From: Juglans regia
Taxonomy: Eukaryota > Streptophyta > Magnoliopsida > Fagales > Juglandaceae
Reading direction: 5' to 3'
Length of the DNA stretch: 64,000 bases
Assembly (NCBI RefSeq): GCF_001411555.2
Contig: NC_049901.1
Span: 26,160,872-26,224,871 of the forward strand
Numbering within the stretch: position 1 is the stretch's first letter; every line of letters begins with the position of its first letter. Under the pieces are notes generated by a model, which searched no databases, was not told where the DNA came from, and worked only from the letters and a program-made list of their open reading frames with translations. Positions 38,652-50,095 of the stretch are shown here, piece by piece. Made by a program: the position numbers and the translations under genes.

Positions 38652-39105
38652 ACGAACAAAATCGACTCAAGCGGACGTAATGCGCGGGACGTAGCGGGAC
38701 GAAGTGCGCGGGACGTAATGCGCGAGATGTAGCGTTCGACGCGGGACGTAATGCGCAGAAACGACGTGCATACGTGAATGGACTGGGTCATAGCCGTTAG
38801 AGATATTTCGGCTCTATGTTATCTTCTGTTTTATGATTAATTGCTGCTGCATTTTATTCAGTTAAATACGTGAGTCATTTCCCTTTTATTAGGCGTCGGC
38901 TACTGGTAAAGGCTTAGGTTGTTCCTCTGTTTCCGCAAGATCTGTTTTAGTGTTCTGTTTCAGTGTGTAAGCTTGGTCTGCTATTTAAGCAGCCGAAAGT
39001 TATCAATGAAGGCAGCAGAAAAATTATCCCAGTAAAGGTGGTTCATCCTCCCCCGAAGAGGACAATTCTTGAGTATCATATTTGGCATTATCAAGGGACC
39101 TATCA
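38588..39105 (+). repeat. 3' LTR of the chromovirus
   Basis: Same length as the 5' LTR but by compensating indels: it has more of the CGGGACGTAATGCG tract and lacks the duplicated TCTTCTGTTTTA. It is followed by the right TTGGT duplication and then protease coding sequence. Confidence 0.95.
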
Positions 39106-39366
39106 TTGGTTGAATCCTAACTTGTATGGTTTGGTTCCTGCACCATTAAATGATTCTATGTATGCAACATTCTCTTTGAATATTTTGAAACGCTTCTCTT
39201 TCTCATAATTATTCTCATATACACGTCCATAATGAGCCATCCATTGCTCGTACTTCTCATCCATTGCTACATCTTGGAGGGTGCAAGCAGCAGCTTGAGA
39301 AGCCAAAGCTCCCAAAATGAGGATCAAAGCTAAAGAAATGCACTGACAATGGTTAGTGAACCCCAT
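39106..39366 (-). pseudogene. Cysteine protease (SAG12/SAG39-like), 5' part of split gene
   Basis: This is the first exon start. The ATG gives MGFTNHCQC and a signal peptide with a hydrophobic run (SLALILILGALASQAAA). The I29 inhibitor propeptide follows (DEKYEQWMAHYGRVYENNYEKEKRFKIF type, ERFNIN-like). The frame continues to KLGFNQ, where the TTGGT duplication starts the chromovirus; continuing into the LTR adds a stop at once. Together with 24757-25597 it would make one ordinary-length papain zymogen with one visible intron. The start is supported by a TATA box about 70 bases upstream. Confidence 0.93.
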
Positions 39367-40486
39367 GATTTGTACGGGTTGTAGCTAAGATTTGATGAAT
39401 TGGATGAGTGATTGGCATGCATGCTCAAGTGGTTTATATAGAGATAAGATTGCATACTAATCTATGGTAACACTAGAGGAGGACTTGCTCATCATCGTGC
39501 TCGAGAGAATTTCCTGATTTGGATCCATATATAAAACTATCTAATTTGGTTATTTTCATTTGGGATTTTGTAGTTTCTTGTTACTTGTCTCTTTATGATC
39601 AATTGGTCTATATTTTTAAGGTTCAAATCATATAAAGTGGATATGTGCTTTGGTTGATAGCAAGTGGTTTGTAATAGTACTTGGGGCTTTCACCAATCAA
39701 ATCTAAGCAAAATGGTCTCGGCGCCGCAACGTTCCGTTTATATATTATACATAAAGGAAAAGTTGCAATACAAAATAGACGCAACATTGGATAAACGATG
39801 TTTGACAAGTATTCAATACACTAATTTATCTATTGTCGGATGTCAACATCATTCTAAAACTTTGGACTTCCTCTATTATTAAAAAAAGAATGGAGTCCTT
39901 GTCCACCTTAACATGAGCATATTGTAGGCTCGAAGTAAGGAATTTGAGTATCCTTCAACTTCATTTGCAAAAGTCTTACACTGTTGAGTTAGTTTAAATC
40001 CCCTATGATTTGGTTATGTTTGTTCTCCTTGTATTGGCCTTAACGTGATGGGAAAGACTGGAAGAATATGTATGATATATGATATAATATAAATATAAGA
40101 AATGAACCTTTCCATCTAAAATGTATAACTTCTATAATAATTGGTGGATATTCAGAATTTGGTAGTATATAATTCCTAGCATATGGGCTACGTACAAACA
40201 CCCAGATTTATTTTACAAGGTTTGACCAAAAATAAGGATATCCCCAAATAATGGCTAAAATGGGATAGACTACTTTAGGAAGATCGATGGTTTAACTTTG
40301 GGGACGAAGGTTTCTTTAGATTTTTGGATGAACGTACACCTAAATATAAGTTCATCATCATGAACAGCTTATATCAGATGAATTTCCTCACTAGCCAAAC
40401 TCAACGTACAACATAGACAAACCAAACTGTTATATCGAATTTTGCATATCATGCAAGTGACAATCATTTAATTTCAGTGCTTTCAC
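39367..40486. other. Upstream region of the protease gene
   Basis: AT-rich DNA with the 5' untranslated region next to the ATG and a CATGCATG (RY-like) word at about 39416-39423. I see no other gene. It is the presumed promoter, ending where the hAT-like element begins. Confidence 0.6.
39433..39440 (-). promoter_or_regulatory. TATA box of the protease gene
   Basis: TATATAAA on the minus strand lies about 70 bases before the ATG, spacing typical of plant promoters. The region looks intact, so a truncated transcript reading into the chromovirus could still be made. Confidence 0.7.
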
Positions 40487-43232
40487 ATCTAAGACTGTTC
40501 AACTGGGCCGGGTTTTTTCCCGACCCGGTCAGGAACCCGGAAAACCGGGATCCGGTTCTGGATTCCGACCCGGATTTTATCCAGACCGAAACCTGGATTG
40601 AAAAATCCAGACCTTTCTGGCCCGGATACGGGTTACAAACCCGGTACCCGGGTCTTTACGCATCCTAAGGAAAACCCTCCTCAAATCGAATCCGTCTGTC
40701 ACTCTCTCTCTCTCGTTACGCTTGCAAGAAACCCTAAGTTCCGTGCCTCTTTGTAGCCGCGACCCCATTGTCGCCGCCGCATCTTCGTCTCCGCATCTCC
40801 GTCGCCGCCGCATCTTCGTCGCCGTCGACCTTTCCCTAAGTCCCTGCCTCCATCGTGACCCCGTGAGTCTACTCCTCTCTCTTTCTCTCTCTATCTCCCT
40901 CTCTCTCTCCATTGGATTTCTGGGTTTGGCTTTCCAAGAGAGATTTCTGGGTTGGATTCCTGTGATCGAGTATCTTTTGTTGAGTTTGGATTTCTGGTTT
41001 CTCCGTGTGTCTGATTTTGTTTTTATTTGAATATCTTTTGTTGTCTAATGGATAATGCTTCCTCTTCTGCTCAAGTAGTGCTGATTGATTTCTATATTAT
41101 TGAGTTCATTGAACAGAATCATGTATAAGGTGGGTTTATATGGCAGTGATCGTGTAATAATTTCTATATTATTATCTAGGGTGTGATATTATGTTACTTT
41201 CTTGTCAATGTGAGCAACTAGAAAGACACAATTCATTTTTTCCCTTAGAAGACATTATTTATGTTTGTTTTTCCAAGCAAGTTTTCAGTTTTTAGTTTCA
41301 AAGAAACAATTTTCAGATTGTGTTCCAATTCATCCTACCTACCCATTTTCGTAAAACTTGATAAAAAGCACCTCCAAAACATTTTTATTGGACTGAGTTG
41401 CACCTCCAATTCATCTAACATGCTTGTAGTTTAGCAACAATTATTTTTAACAAGTATTTGATCTAAAAGAATTACAAGTTATTTGTATTATGGTATCACC
41501 CATTAGTTAGAAAGTTTAAAGTGCATAAGCACATATATCCAGCAGAAATCACTCCCTAAAAAAGCCAAGTAATATACCGTAACATATCACAAACAAATGC
41601 CAAGTCATGGAAGCAAAGAAGCCAAGCAAACCAAAGGGAATGTAGTTCGCCTACATGTTCATAATAGTTCCAAAAAACCCAAATATGTGTAAAAACCAGA
41701 TTAGCTTCAGAATTGCAAGGATGGGAGATTTCACATAATGTTCATGTACTCAGATATTTAAGTGCAATTTGCCTTATTGAAAAACTAAAACCAGAAAAGG
41801 AAGTTTGTAATAATAAGCATATTAAGTTAGATTATTTATTCTTCTAGAGTTTGAACCCTAAACAAATAGTTTGCTTAATAATGTAAATTGTAATAGACAG
41901 CCTCTGTTTTAGTCTGTTTTACATTGCATTTTGTGTTAATCATACGGGGGACATAAAGCAATCTGAAGACTAATAAGTTTTATGTTGACGATATTAGACA
42001 CATATTACCAATTTGGGTAGTAGGGGCCTGGTGCCACTACCATATATGGAATGTTGAGATTTTTTTTGGTGGGTCAAGTCTGCTTTCTGTCAAATCCAAG
42101 GATCAATAAAATGGGTTGAAATATTTGGACTTTTATTTATTTATTTTTATTTTTTTAAGAAGAAGAAGAGGAAATCTTTGAAATCTTAGGACTTGGAGCT
42201 CTTTCTATTCTGTTCTTTCATGCATATTTTGGAAGCTTTTGATTGATATCTAAATGACTAGAAAGGAAAGTTGGAGAGGAGCCATCACAATAATGCTAGC
42301 TGGGCAAGATTTGATGCCTGAGGTACGAGTCTAGCAGATGCTTAATATTGAGATACGAGTGCATGGATGGTAACTTCTGGAATCAGGAAACTCCTTAACA
42401 CGTTTTCATGTTTTGGTCATCAGTGCTTGATCCACCCTGGGGAATAAAGCCTTGGTTTGTCGCATGAATGTGGCTGCTCTCAATGATTGTTCCTGTTCAT
42501 ATTCTTTCTTCTCCATGGGCTTTGACTTTGTACCATGGTATCAGTCTCAATTTGGTCACTATTGTTACGGAGATGTGATTTGGGAGATTTTTACTATTTT
42601 TGGTCATACTTTCCTTTATGGGTACATTGTATAAAGCTGTCAATTAGGATGTAAATACTTACCTTATATAACATATTAGTGGTAGATAGTTTGTATGTGG
42701 CTGCTGTTTGTGGCTGCATATTTTGGGACTGTTTTGTATCTTGTGGTTGTATTTGTTTTGGAATTGTAGCCTATGTTATTTTTTATTTTGTAATGTAATG
42801 TAATGTATAAATACTAAATAATGTAATATGTAGTGAATTGCATTGTGTTGCATGCATTTTAAATATTATATTTCTTTTTCTAGGTAATTAGTTGTTTCTA
42901 AGTTTAGTAATTTTTTACATAAAATTTAGCTTTCCATTTTTATATATTTTTATTATTGTGGACAATGTTAACATACTTATTGAAAACATTTATTTTATAA
43001 GATTAAACAAATAGAGTTTGAATGTTATATCAACATTTATTTTTTGAAAAAATGTTCAAAACAAGTAGGCCTTTTTGTTTAAAAAAAAACCGGGTTTAAC
43101 CCGGAACCCGGAATCCGGGTTTCGGCCCGGGTATGACCCGGGAAGACCCAGCCCGGGTTTGAAACCCGGGTTCCGGTCTGGGTATACCCGATTTTCCGGG
43201 TCGGAACCCGGATGAATAGTGCTATTCTCATC
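40487..43232. mobile_element. hAT-like non-autonomous DNA transposon with CCCGG-rich ends
   Basis: The left end (GACTGTTCAACTGGGCCGGG) and the inverse of the right end (GCACTATTCATCCGGG) are related. Each is followed by a 120-180 base tract of alternating CCCGG and CCGGG words, such as AACCCGGAAAACCGGGATCC and CCGGGTCGGAACCCGG. Such GGGCTGTTCA-type ends are known for plant hAT-derived elements. There is no transposase frame. An 8-bp duplication is not clear (CACATCTA against TCATCTCT-like flanks). Most of the interior is AT-rich and anonymous. Confidence 0.55.
40680..41050 (+). other. Gene-like segment inside the hAT-like element
   Basis: CT-rich repeats and AAACCCTAAGTTCC resemble a plant 5' leader. 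CCGCATCTTCGTCGCCG-type sequence resembles a codon-biased first exon, and GTGAGTCTACTCC a splice donor, followed by more CT repeats. It looks like the start of a host gene carried by the transposon. I do not recognise the gene, and the 102-codon frame (40722-41030) is not credible protein at its C-terminal half. Confidence 0.35.
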
Positions 43233-45175
43233 TCTCGCATTGTCGATTTTTCTCTTTATCATAGAAAATACTTAGGACAGATAATTATATGGGATCTCAA
43301 TCTTTTTCACAAAGACCTTTGTAACACCCCGTATTTTAGTGTATTTTTAATTAAAAGATTATTTGTTATTAATTTAAAAATTTATTCTCTTGTTTTAAAA
43401 TTGGTTGGATTTTAAGTGTGTTTATTTTTATGATTTTTAATTTGTGAAAATTAAATTTGACATGTTTCCTTAATATTTATTATTGTAATACAATTAAATT
43501 GTTTTTCATATTTAATTAACTTATTGTTGGGTTTAATTATTTATTTTCATTTTAATCACTACGTTTGAATTATTTTATTTTACTTGTTGTTTTGAAATCA
43601 TTTCCATTGGATCATTTTTGTGACCCAAGATATGGGGATTGAACCTTATTTCTTTCCCTCCATTTTCTCTTTCCTCTCTTTTTCTTTTCTTTTCTTCTTT
43701 TCTTTTATTTTTCTTTCTTTTTTCTTTCCTTCTCCCTGGTTCTCCCGCGCGCACATCTCTCCCTCTCTCTTCTCTCCGTTCGTGCGTCGTCCCCTAGCCC
43801 GCCGCCGTGCACCGGCGGTGACCGACACCACCCCTCCCTCTCACCTCCCCTTCGACCAGCGATAGCCCCTAACTCGCCGCCGATAGCCCCCACGCACCAC
43901 ACCACGCCGCGACACTCCTTGCGCCGTTGAGCAGCCGTCGCGCCACCTCCGGCCACCATCTTCTCACCACATCATCCTCGACCTCCTAGCAACCCAATGG
44001 ACCCAACCCCACCTCCGATCTGTCACCGGTGAAACCCCACCATCAATATATCCGTTTTGGGTATTTTAGCCTTCAACCACCCTCTACGCCACCACCCACG
44101 GCCAACCACCACCATAACTAACTTCACCGACATCCCTAAGTCTTACCCTATCAATCTCGGGTCTTCGTTTAGACCTGTTCAAAAGTGATTTTTTGAGACC
44201 CACGGCCACAGTGTATTTGGCACTGTTTTGTTGCTGCGTTGCCACTTCTAGCACCTCCGTGATCTTTCAATAGTTATATTATAGCATTATAAGTATTTTT
44301 CCCAAAGAACTTTTGAGATTTAAATGTATTTCTGTGCTAATTCATATTTACTGTGAATTGGTTGGTTGTGTCGGACTGAGTCCGAAGAGTAAGGGGGTCA
44401 GTTGGATTGGATGATGGAGTTATTTGTGTGAGATTGGTTTATGCTATGAAATTTGTTGGCTGTTTTGGGTTTAAATATTGGTGTTTTGAATTTGACGTTG
44501 GTCATGGTGGATATTGGTGATTTTTAGGAAGTGATGATATATTTTGGGATTATGAAGGTTTTAAGTTTTGAGATATTAAAATAGGTTATTTTAGAAGTTT
44601 AGGCTTAAATATCGAAATCCGTGATTGATTGAAAACTTACGAAAATTATGTGATTATTTTTATAGGTGACGATTTATATTCGACTCTACATTTTTTAGGA
44701 AAATTCTGAAAAGCTAAGTTGTCCAGGTAAGCGGGGTTCCTATGCTAGGTTTTATACAAGTTAATAAGACTGAGGTTGACTTTATGAAAACTTGCATATT
44801 TTGTGATGTAATGGGAACTTGGGAAAAACAAAGACCAACCTCGGTCGCTTATCTGCATTATTCATCAAATCATTATGAAAAAAGAAAAATATGTTCTGAC
44901 ATGCATTGTGTAGACATGAGCTAAATTCTATCATGTGGTTTCTGAAATCTAAAAAAGGGAGCGATATTGAGAATATGGAAAATTGTGCATTTATTTAGAA
45001 AGATGTTATGGCTTTTGTTGTCAGTGTGTGTAAACTGTCTGATTCTGTTTTGGTACTTTGTATTATTTTTATATAACATCTGAAAACCTTTTGCATGGTG
45101 TACTGGTATTTGTATCTGACTGTCCCTGCTTCGCTCTGCTCTGTTATGCTCTACTCTGTTTGGGTTGGTACTAAC

Positions 45176-45685
45176 TGTTGTGAAATACTATGCAAAGTAC
45201 ACACACCAACGATGACAAATAAAGTAAAAGCAACACAATCAAGAACAAGCAATCACACACGACACAATATTTACGTGGTTCGGCAAATTGCCTACGTCCA
45301 CGGGAGTTGCATAGGATTTTTATTTCTTGAGAAATCACAATACAATAGTGTAGGACGGCTACTGTTCACTCTGATACAGTACAAGTCAAAATCATAAACA
45401 ATTTATATGTTATGCGGCGGAAACCCTAAGCTCAGCAGAATTAGTGATGTTCGCTCAAGCGGAGTGTCGAGCCCGCATCGAGCGAACCTGTTTCCCGCAA
45501 TCGCTCGAGCCATGTGTCGAGCGGCTCATCAAGCGAAGCTCTCTGACTTCCCTCTGCTCAAGCTGAGTGTTGAGCCGTTATCGAGCGAAGCTCTCTGACT
45601 TGCTTTTGCTCTTGCAGTCTGTCGAGCGAAGCTCTCTGACTTGTATTCGCTCGAGCGGCGTGAACCAGACTCCAAATACTCAACA
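45176..45685 (-). repeat. Copia 3' LTR
   Basis: It carries repeated words TCGAGCGAAGCTCTCTGACTT and GCTCGAGC, three to four times in the half near the internal region. Compared with the other LTR it has a GTCTGTCGAGCGAAGC insertion and several point differences. Confidence 0.9.
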
Positions 45686-45775
45686 ATTCTCCCACTTGGA
45701 GACTGGTACACCCACATTGTCGCCCTCTGCCTCAAACATGATATCCTCCACCTTTGCAACTCACAGCTCCTGTCT

Positions 45776-46300
45776 TCATGCTAGAAGACGAACTGAAGTC
45801 AAGCCCGACTTCAGTCTTCCACATACATTGCCCTTAGAGCAACTCACAACTCCCACTGCACTAGGAGTATCCGGTCTCGAACCGATCTTGGCAACCTTAG
45901 CCAACTTTCCCAGGCTTTCATGAGGAACGACAAAGCTGACTCCCTTTGGCTTCCTCACATGTTTATTGCGATCAAGCCTGCCTTTCTGCACTCTTGTATT
46001 TTCCTGCACATCACTGGATCCTGATATCAAATACAAAGAATTAGATCTCTTACCAAGCGCTAGGACCAGCGCACCCTTAGTGATCTTCCATGCCCCTCCA
46101 GAGAACGCTACTGCAAAACCGCAGTCATCAAGCTGTCCTACAGTGATCAGGTTTTTCTTTAGATTTGGAACATGTCTGACTTGCTGTAAAGTCCACACAC
46201 TTCTGTTTGGAAGTGTGATATGCACATCGCCCACTCCCACTACATCCAATGCCTCTCCATCAGCCACATACATCTTCCCAAAATCACCAGCAACATAATT
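45776..46300 (-). pseudogene. Copia protease end and pre-integrase-like region
   Basis: This frame is continuous with the gag frame after an in-frame TAG (46301-46303). It reads NYVAGDFGK, then MYVADGEALDVVGVGDVHI and VRHVPNLKKNLITVGQLDD, the typical stretch between the copia protease motif and the GAG-pre-integrase domain. It then passes into a shorter segment that resembles no catalytic domain and ends at the untranslated region before the 3' LTR. Integrase and RT were removed by a deletion, the border probably near QENTRVQKGRLD. The frame stays open across it. Confidence 0.85.
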
Positions 46301-47188
46301 CTACATGATTTCTTGATGTGAAGTGCTATGGAACGAAGACCCTGAATCCAACACCCAATCATCAATCGGACTGTGCACTGCAAGAAGTAAGGCATCATGA
46401 ATTTCTTCTGCCACTACATTCACAGCATCATCATCAGAACTTTCTTGATTACTGCAGTTTCTCTTGATGTGGCCCGGCTTGCCACAACTCCAGCACGTGA
46501 TTTGCTGCCCAGTTCTCGTCTTGCTATTTCCCCTGCTCTTAGAGCTTGACCTGCCATGTCCTGTGCCTCTATTGTCAACAATCAGGGCAGATCCTGAACC
46601 CGAGGACTCACCCATGTCTCTCCTACGTACCTCTTCAGCAAGCACCATGTCACGTATGTCATTGTAGTTCAATTTTGCCTTACCGGCTGAACTACTCACA
46701 GCCATCCTCATAGACTCCCAACTATTTGGCAGCGAGGCCAACAAAATCAATGCTCTGATCTCATCATCAAACTCAATCTCTACAGAAGACAGTTGATTTG
46801 TGATCGTATTGAATTCATTCAAGTGTTGGGCTACAGACATACCTTCAGACATCTTCATATTGAACAATTTCTTCATCAAGTGCACCTTATTATTCGCAGA
46901 CGGCTTTTCATACATACCTGACAAAGTCGCCATGAGATCCACCGTGGTTCTCTCCTTACTGACAATGTGTGCCACTGTTCTGGACAAGGTCAGCCGAACA
47001 AGACCTAGAACCTGTCGATCTAACAGGGTCCACTCAGAATCATCCATGTTCTCCGGCTTCTTTCCCAACAATGGAAGATGGAGCCTCTTCCCATAGAGAT
47101 AATCCTCAATCTGCATCTTCCAGTACCCAAAATCAGTGTCGTCAAACTTCTCGATCCCGGGTGCGTTCACTTTATCTCTAGCCATCAT
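46301..47188 (-). pseudogene. Copia gag and start of protease
   Basis: The product is 295 residues from MMARDKVNAPGIEKFDDTDF. The order is the UBN2/gag helical domain (WKMQIEDYL ... LTLSRTVAHIV ... LMKKLFNMKM ... LLASLPNSWE), a basic linker, zinc knuckle CWSCGKPGHIKRNC (about residue 235), then the protease motif WVLDSGSSFHST near the end. Gag forms the particle. The TAG that ends it falls 10 residues after the protease motif, where homologs continue; it is a single-codon break. The ATG lies just inside from the primer site. Confidence 0.92.
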
Positions 47189-47205
47189 TCTCCTTCAGAT
47201 CCGAC

Positions 47206-47224
47206 CTTGGCTCTCTAATACCAG
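47206..47224 (-). other. Copia primer binding site
   Basis: TGGTATTAGAGAGCCAAGG on the minus strand, one base from the LTR end after the A of ACTGG. It is the tRNA-Met type site of copia elements with small changes. Confidence 0.8.
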
Positions 47225-47225
47225 T

Positions 47226-47730
47226 TGTTGTGAAATACTATGCAAAGCACACACACCAACGATGACAAATAAAGTAAAAACAACACAATCAAGAACAAGC
47301 AATCACACACGACACAGTATTTACGTGGTTCAGCAAAATGCCTATGTCCAGGGGAGCTGCAGAGGATTTTTATTTCTTGAGGAATCACAGTACAATAGTG
47401 TAGGACGGCTACTGTTCACTCTGATACAGTACAAGTCAAAATCATAAACAATTTATAAGTTATGCGGCAGAAACCCTAAACTCAGCAAAATTAGTGATGT
47501 TCGCTCGTGCGGTGTGTCGAGCCCGCATCGATCGAACCTGTTTCCCGCAATCGCTCGAGCCATGTTTCAAGCGGCTCCTCAAGCGAAGCTCTCTGACTTC
47601 GCTCCGCTCGAGCTGAGTGTCAAGCGGTTATCTAGCGAAGCTCTCTAACTTGCTTTTGCTCGAGCGGCCTATCGAGCTCTCTGACTTGTATTCGCTCGAG
47701 CGGCGTGAACCAGACTCCAAATACTCAACA
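47226..47730 (-). repeat. Copia 5' LTR
   Basis: Homologous to 45176-45685 over its length, with the same CTCGAG-rich repeats in slightly different number. It is followed by CCAAC and then LARD-family LTR sequence. Confidence 0.9.
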
Positions 47731-48540
47731 CCAACTTCTCTGTCTCTAAGTGCACCCACTTTGGAAACAAAGTGGTTTTATTGTGGTCTTTCCTGTGTGC
47801 ACACTCGGGACTCCGAGAAGAATAAATGAAAATTTTCACCTCTATCTCTGCCTGGTTTGGCCACTGGGGTTAGCACAACCCTACCACGGGGGTGAAACAT
47901 GGTCTCTGCTCTGTGTGATGCTTTGTTTTGATCTGATGATGATACTCAGCTTATGTTATGCCAAAGTATTACGGGTTTTACTTGTCTTAAAACCATCGCT
48001 CTGTTATTTTTGAAAATATGTTTTGTTCTGCATGATAACTCTGGAAAATATTTTGTTCTGCATGCTATACTTTGTAAATGCTCATGTTTACACGCTAGCA
48101 TATGTCCTCTGCTTACTGAGTTGTTGATAACTCACCCCTATCTTCATAATATTTTTTAAATGATGTGGAGAGTCCAACTGAGGACCTGGATTCGATTGGT
48201 GAGCATGATTAAGCTAATGAGAGGATGTTAGAAGAAGGAATTCTGATATCCTTTAGTTTTAATGTCTTTTAGATCTAATTATATCTTGGGCTTGGGTTTA
48301 GTAAGACTTATGAAAGTATTAGTTTGGTTTGTTATGACTACAGGGAGATTTTGGACTCCTTAATTTATTTTGCTGCAGTAATGATTTTGTAGAGTTTTCA
48401 ATGTGGTTATTTAGAGTATATGAGATTGAGTTTTGCTAATAAAGTTTTGGAGTTTTATTTTAGTTGTGTTGGGAAACTTGTTCTTAAGTAACAGGTAGTA
48501 ATTCTCCAGGCCAACAGGGTTTGGGGTGTTACTTTTCATT

Positions 48541-48986
48541 TGTAACGCCCCAATGGAAGGCCCAAACAACATGGCCTATACTCCAAAAGGACTAGTCAAT
48601 GATACAATTGGAGCTCCATTGGAACCTTATAAAGAGCAAGAACTTCTCATTCCCAAGCAATGTGGGATTCCATACATTACCTACCTTTATCCATATCATA
48701 TGGGGTATCACAATCTACCCCCCTTAAATTCCCAACGTCCTCGTCGGGCCTGTCCATTGTACGTGACATGGCTCAAGTCTCACATCTCTGGTTGGAATAG
48801 GCTCTGATACCATTTGTAACACCCAAATGGAAGGCCCAAACAACATGGCCTATACTCCAAAAGGATTAGTCAATGATACAATTGGAGCTCCATTGGAACC
48901 TTATAAAGAGCAAGAACTTCTCCTTCCCAAACAATGTAGGATCCCATACATCACCTACCCTTATCCATATCATATGGGGTATCACA
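48541..48986 (-). mobile_element. Complete TRIM retrotransposon
   Basis: Two 172-bp LTRs (48541-48712 and 48815-48986) enclose an internal region of only 102 bases. Next to the second LTR the minus strand has the primer site TGGTATCAGAGCC. Next to the first it has the polypurine tract TTTAAGGGGGGTAGAT. These are all the signals needed for reverse transcription and nothing else. The LTRs are about 95 percent alike by eye. The half element at 1-231 is the same family in the other orientation. The flanking 5-mers TCATT and ACCTT do not match. Confidence 0.93.
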
Positions 48987-49739
48987 ACCTTCAAATTCAT
49001 AAATCTAAATCTTGTTTCTTTCCTTTCGTGGCGTGGGTTGGGTATCTCTGAGGAGGAAAGAGGCCTAGCAAAGGGAGAGGGTGGTCGGACGACCAGTGTG
49101 ACCCCCCTAGATTCCACTTGGGATCGGACGGACATTTGAAGCATCGGGACATGCACACAAGGTTACCTGCCCCCGTTCATAACATATAAGATGTAACGTT
49201 TCTAACATACATCTAGCATTATGCAATATTCGCAGCGGATAACTTTTTTTTTAGTAATACTATTCACCAAACTTACAATATCTCAAATAGTTAAAACATA
49301 ATGCATGCATACTTAACAAAATAAACATCCACGATTACAGCACAAGTCTCAGAAGACTGTAATCTCAAAACAACAGAAACCTGGCTCCATAATTACATTG
49401 CCAAAATACACTATTGGGCTAGTTCATGGAGTAACTCGAGTAACTCGACTAACAATGCTGTAATACTATCCAAATACCTAACTATGGAGGCTGCAAGCTC
49501 CGTGTTGCGACTAAAGCGTCTAGTCAACCTCCTCCAGTCTGCCAGTATCTGCTCACTACTCTGATCTGCCTACCATTCGGGGGGAATGGTAGTTGGGATT
49601 ACTACGGTGAGATTTGATTACAAATCTCAAGAAGTTAATAGGAAACTTTCACACAGGTTAATGATGCATGCATGGCAGTAAAAGCATGAATGTATAATCA
49701 AAGTCATAAGTAAACATAGTATAACTTGACAGCATAGCA

Positions 49740-50095
49740 TAAATGACGTAACTTGAACTGAAACTGAAACTTAGCTTGATGTGACATGACATGTACATGA
49801 ACTGAAACCATAACATAGACTAGCAACATAGCATGAACGTGAACTTAAAACATAACATGGACTTGAAACATATTATGAACGTGAACATATATAATTTGAA
49901 CATGAATTTGAACATAAGATGAACCTGAGCATAACATAACATAAACGTGAACTTGAAATATAATATGAACGTAAACTTGAAACATAATATGGCTTGAAAT
50001 ATAGCCTGAACGTGAACATACATAATATGAACGTGAACTTGAACTTGAGCATAACTTGAACTTAAGCATAACATGAACCTGAACTTGAAACATAT
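49740..50095. repeat. Expanded ACATGAACGTGAACTTGA repeat tract
   Basis: The E-family tract at 8225-8500 is longer here, with units alternating AACATGAACGTGAACTTGA and AACATAATATGAACG. The two minus ORFs of 82-84 codons rich in Phe, Cys and Met come from this tract and are not genes. Confidence 0.8.

Larger units (their letters stand above)
45176..47730 (-). mobile_element. Non-autonomous Ty1/copia element with gag-protease only
   Basis: The 3' LTR (45176-45685) and 5' LTR (47226-47730) are each about 505-510 bp, start TGTTGTGAAATAC on the plus strand and end AATACTCAACA. Flanks are CTAAC and CCAAC, a duplication with one mismatch, and the sequence on either side rejoins as LARD-family LTR. 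The primer site is next to the right LTR and a polypurine tract (CAAGTGGGAGAAT on the minus strand) next to the left one. Integrase, RT and RNase H are missing. Confidence 0.9.
43320..48533 (+). mobile_element. LARD-family solo LTR, plus orientation, split by a copia element
   Basis: It starts TGTAACACCCCGTATTTTAG and ends TTTGGGGTGTTACT. It follows the LARD LTR order in reverse of the other copies: AT-rich start, GC-rich island near 43740-44240, splice-like block, then the start of the 62-bp motif near 47880. Without the copia element it is about 2.66 kb. Its closest relative here is 51038-53725 (shared CCAGGCCAAC end), a second subfamily beside that of copies 1 and 2. ACCTT precedes it, and the matching ACCTT is found only after the TRIM at 48987. 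Confidence 0.82.

Noticed and set aside
40577..41030. ORFs of 102-111 codons on both strands in the hAT-like element
   Set aside because: They consist largely of CT/GA dinucleotide repeat translation (LSLSISLSLS, REREIERERE) and lack start context or homologs I can name.
43620..43865. Plus ORF of 81 codons rich in Phe and Ser in the solo LTR leader
   Set aside because: It is a translation of the TTTCTTTTC pyrimidine tract of the LTR leader. No conserved equivalent of the same frame is seen at the other subfamily copies.
48541..48986. Cassandra-type TRIM carrying 5S rRNA sequence
   Set aside because: No 5S promoter boxes or 5S-like stretch is seen in the 172-bp LTRs.
49820..50093. Two overlapping minus ORFs of 82-84 codons rich in Phe, Cys and Met
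   Set aside because: They are translations of the ACATGAACTTGAA tandem repeat, and the same pattern appears in three frames.
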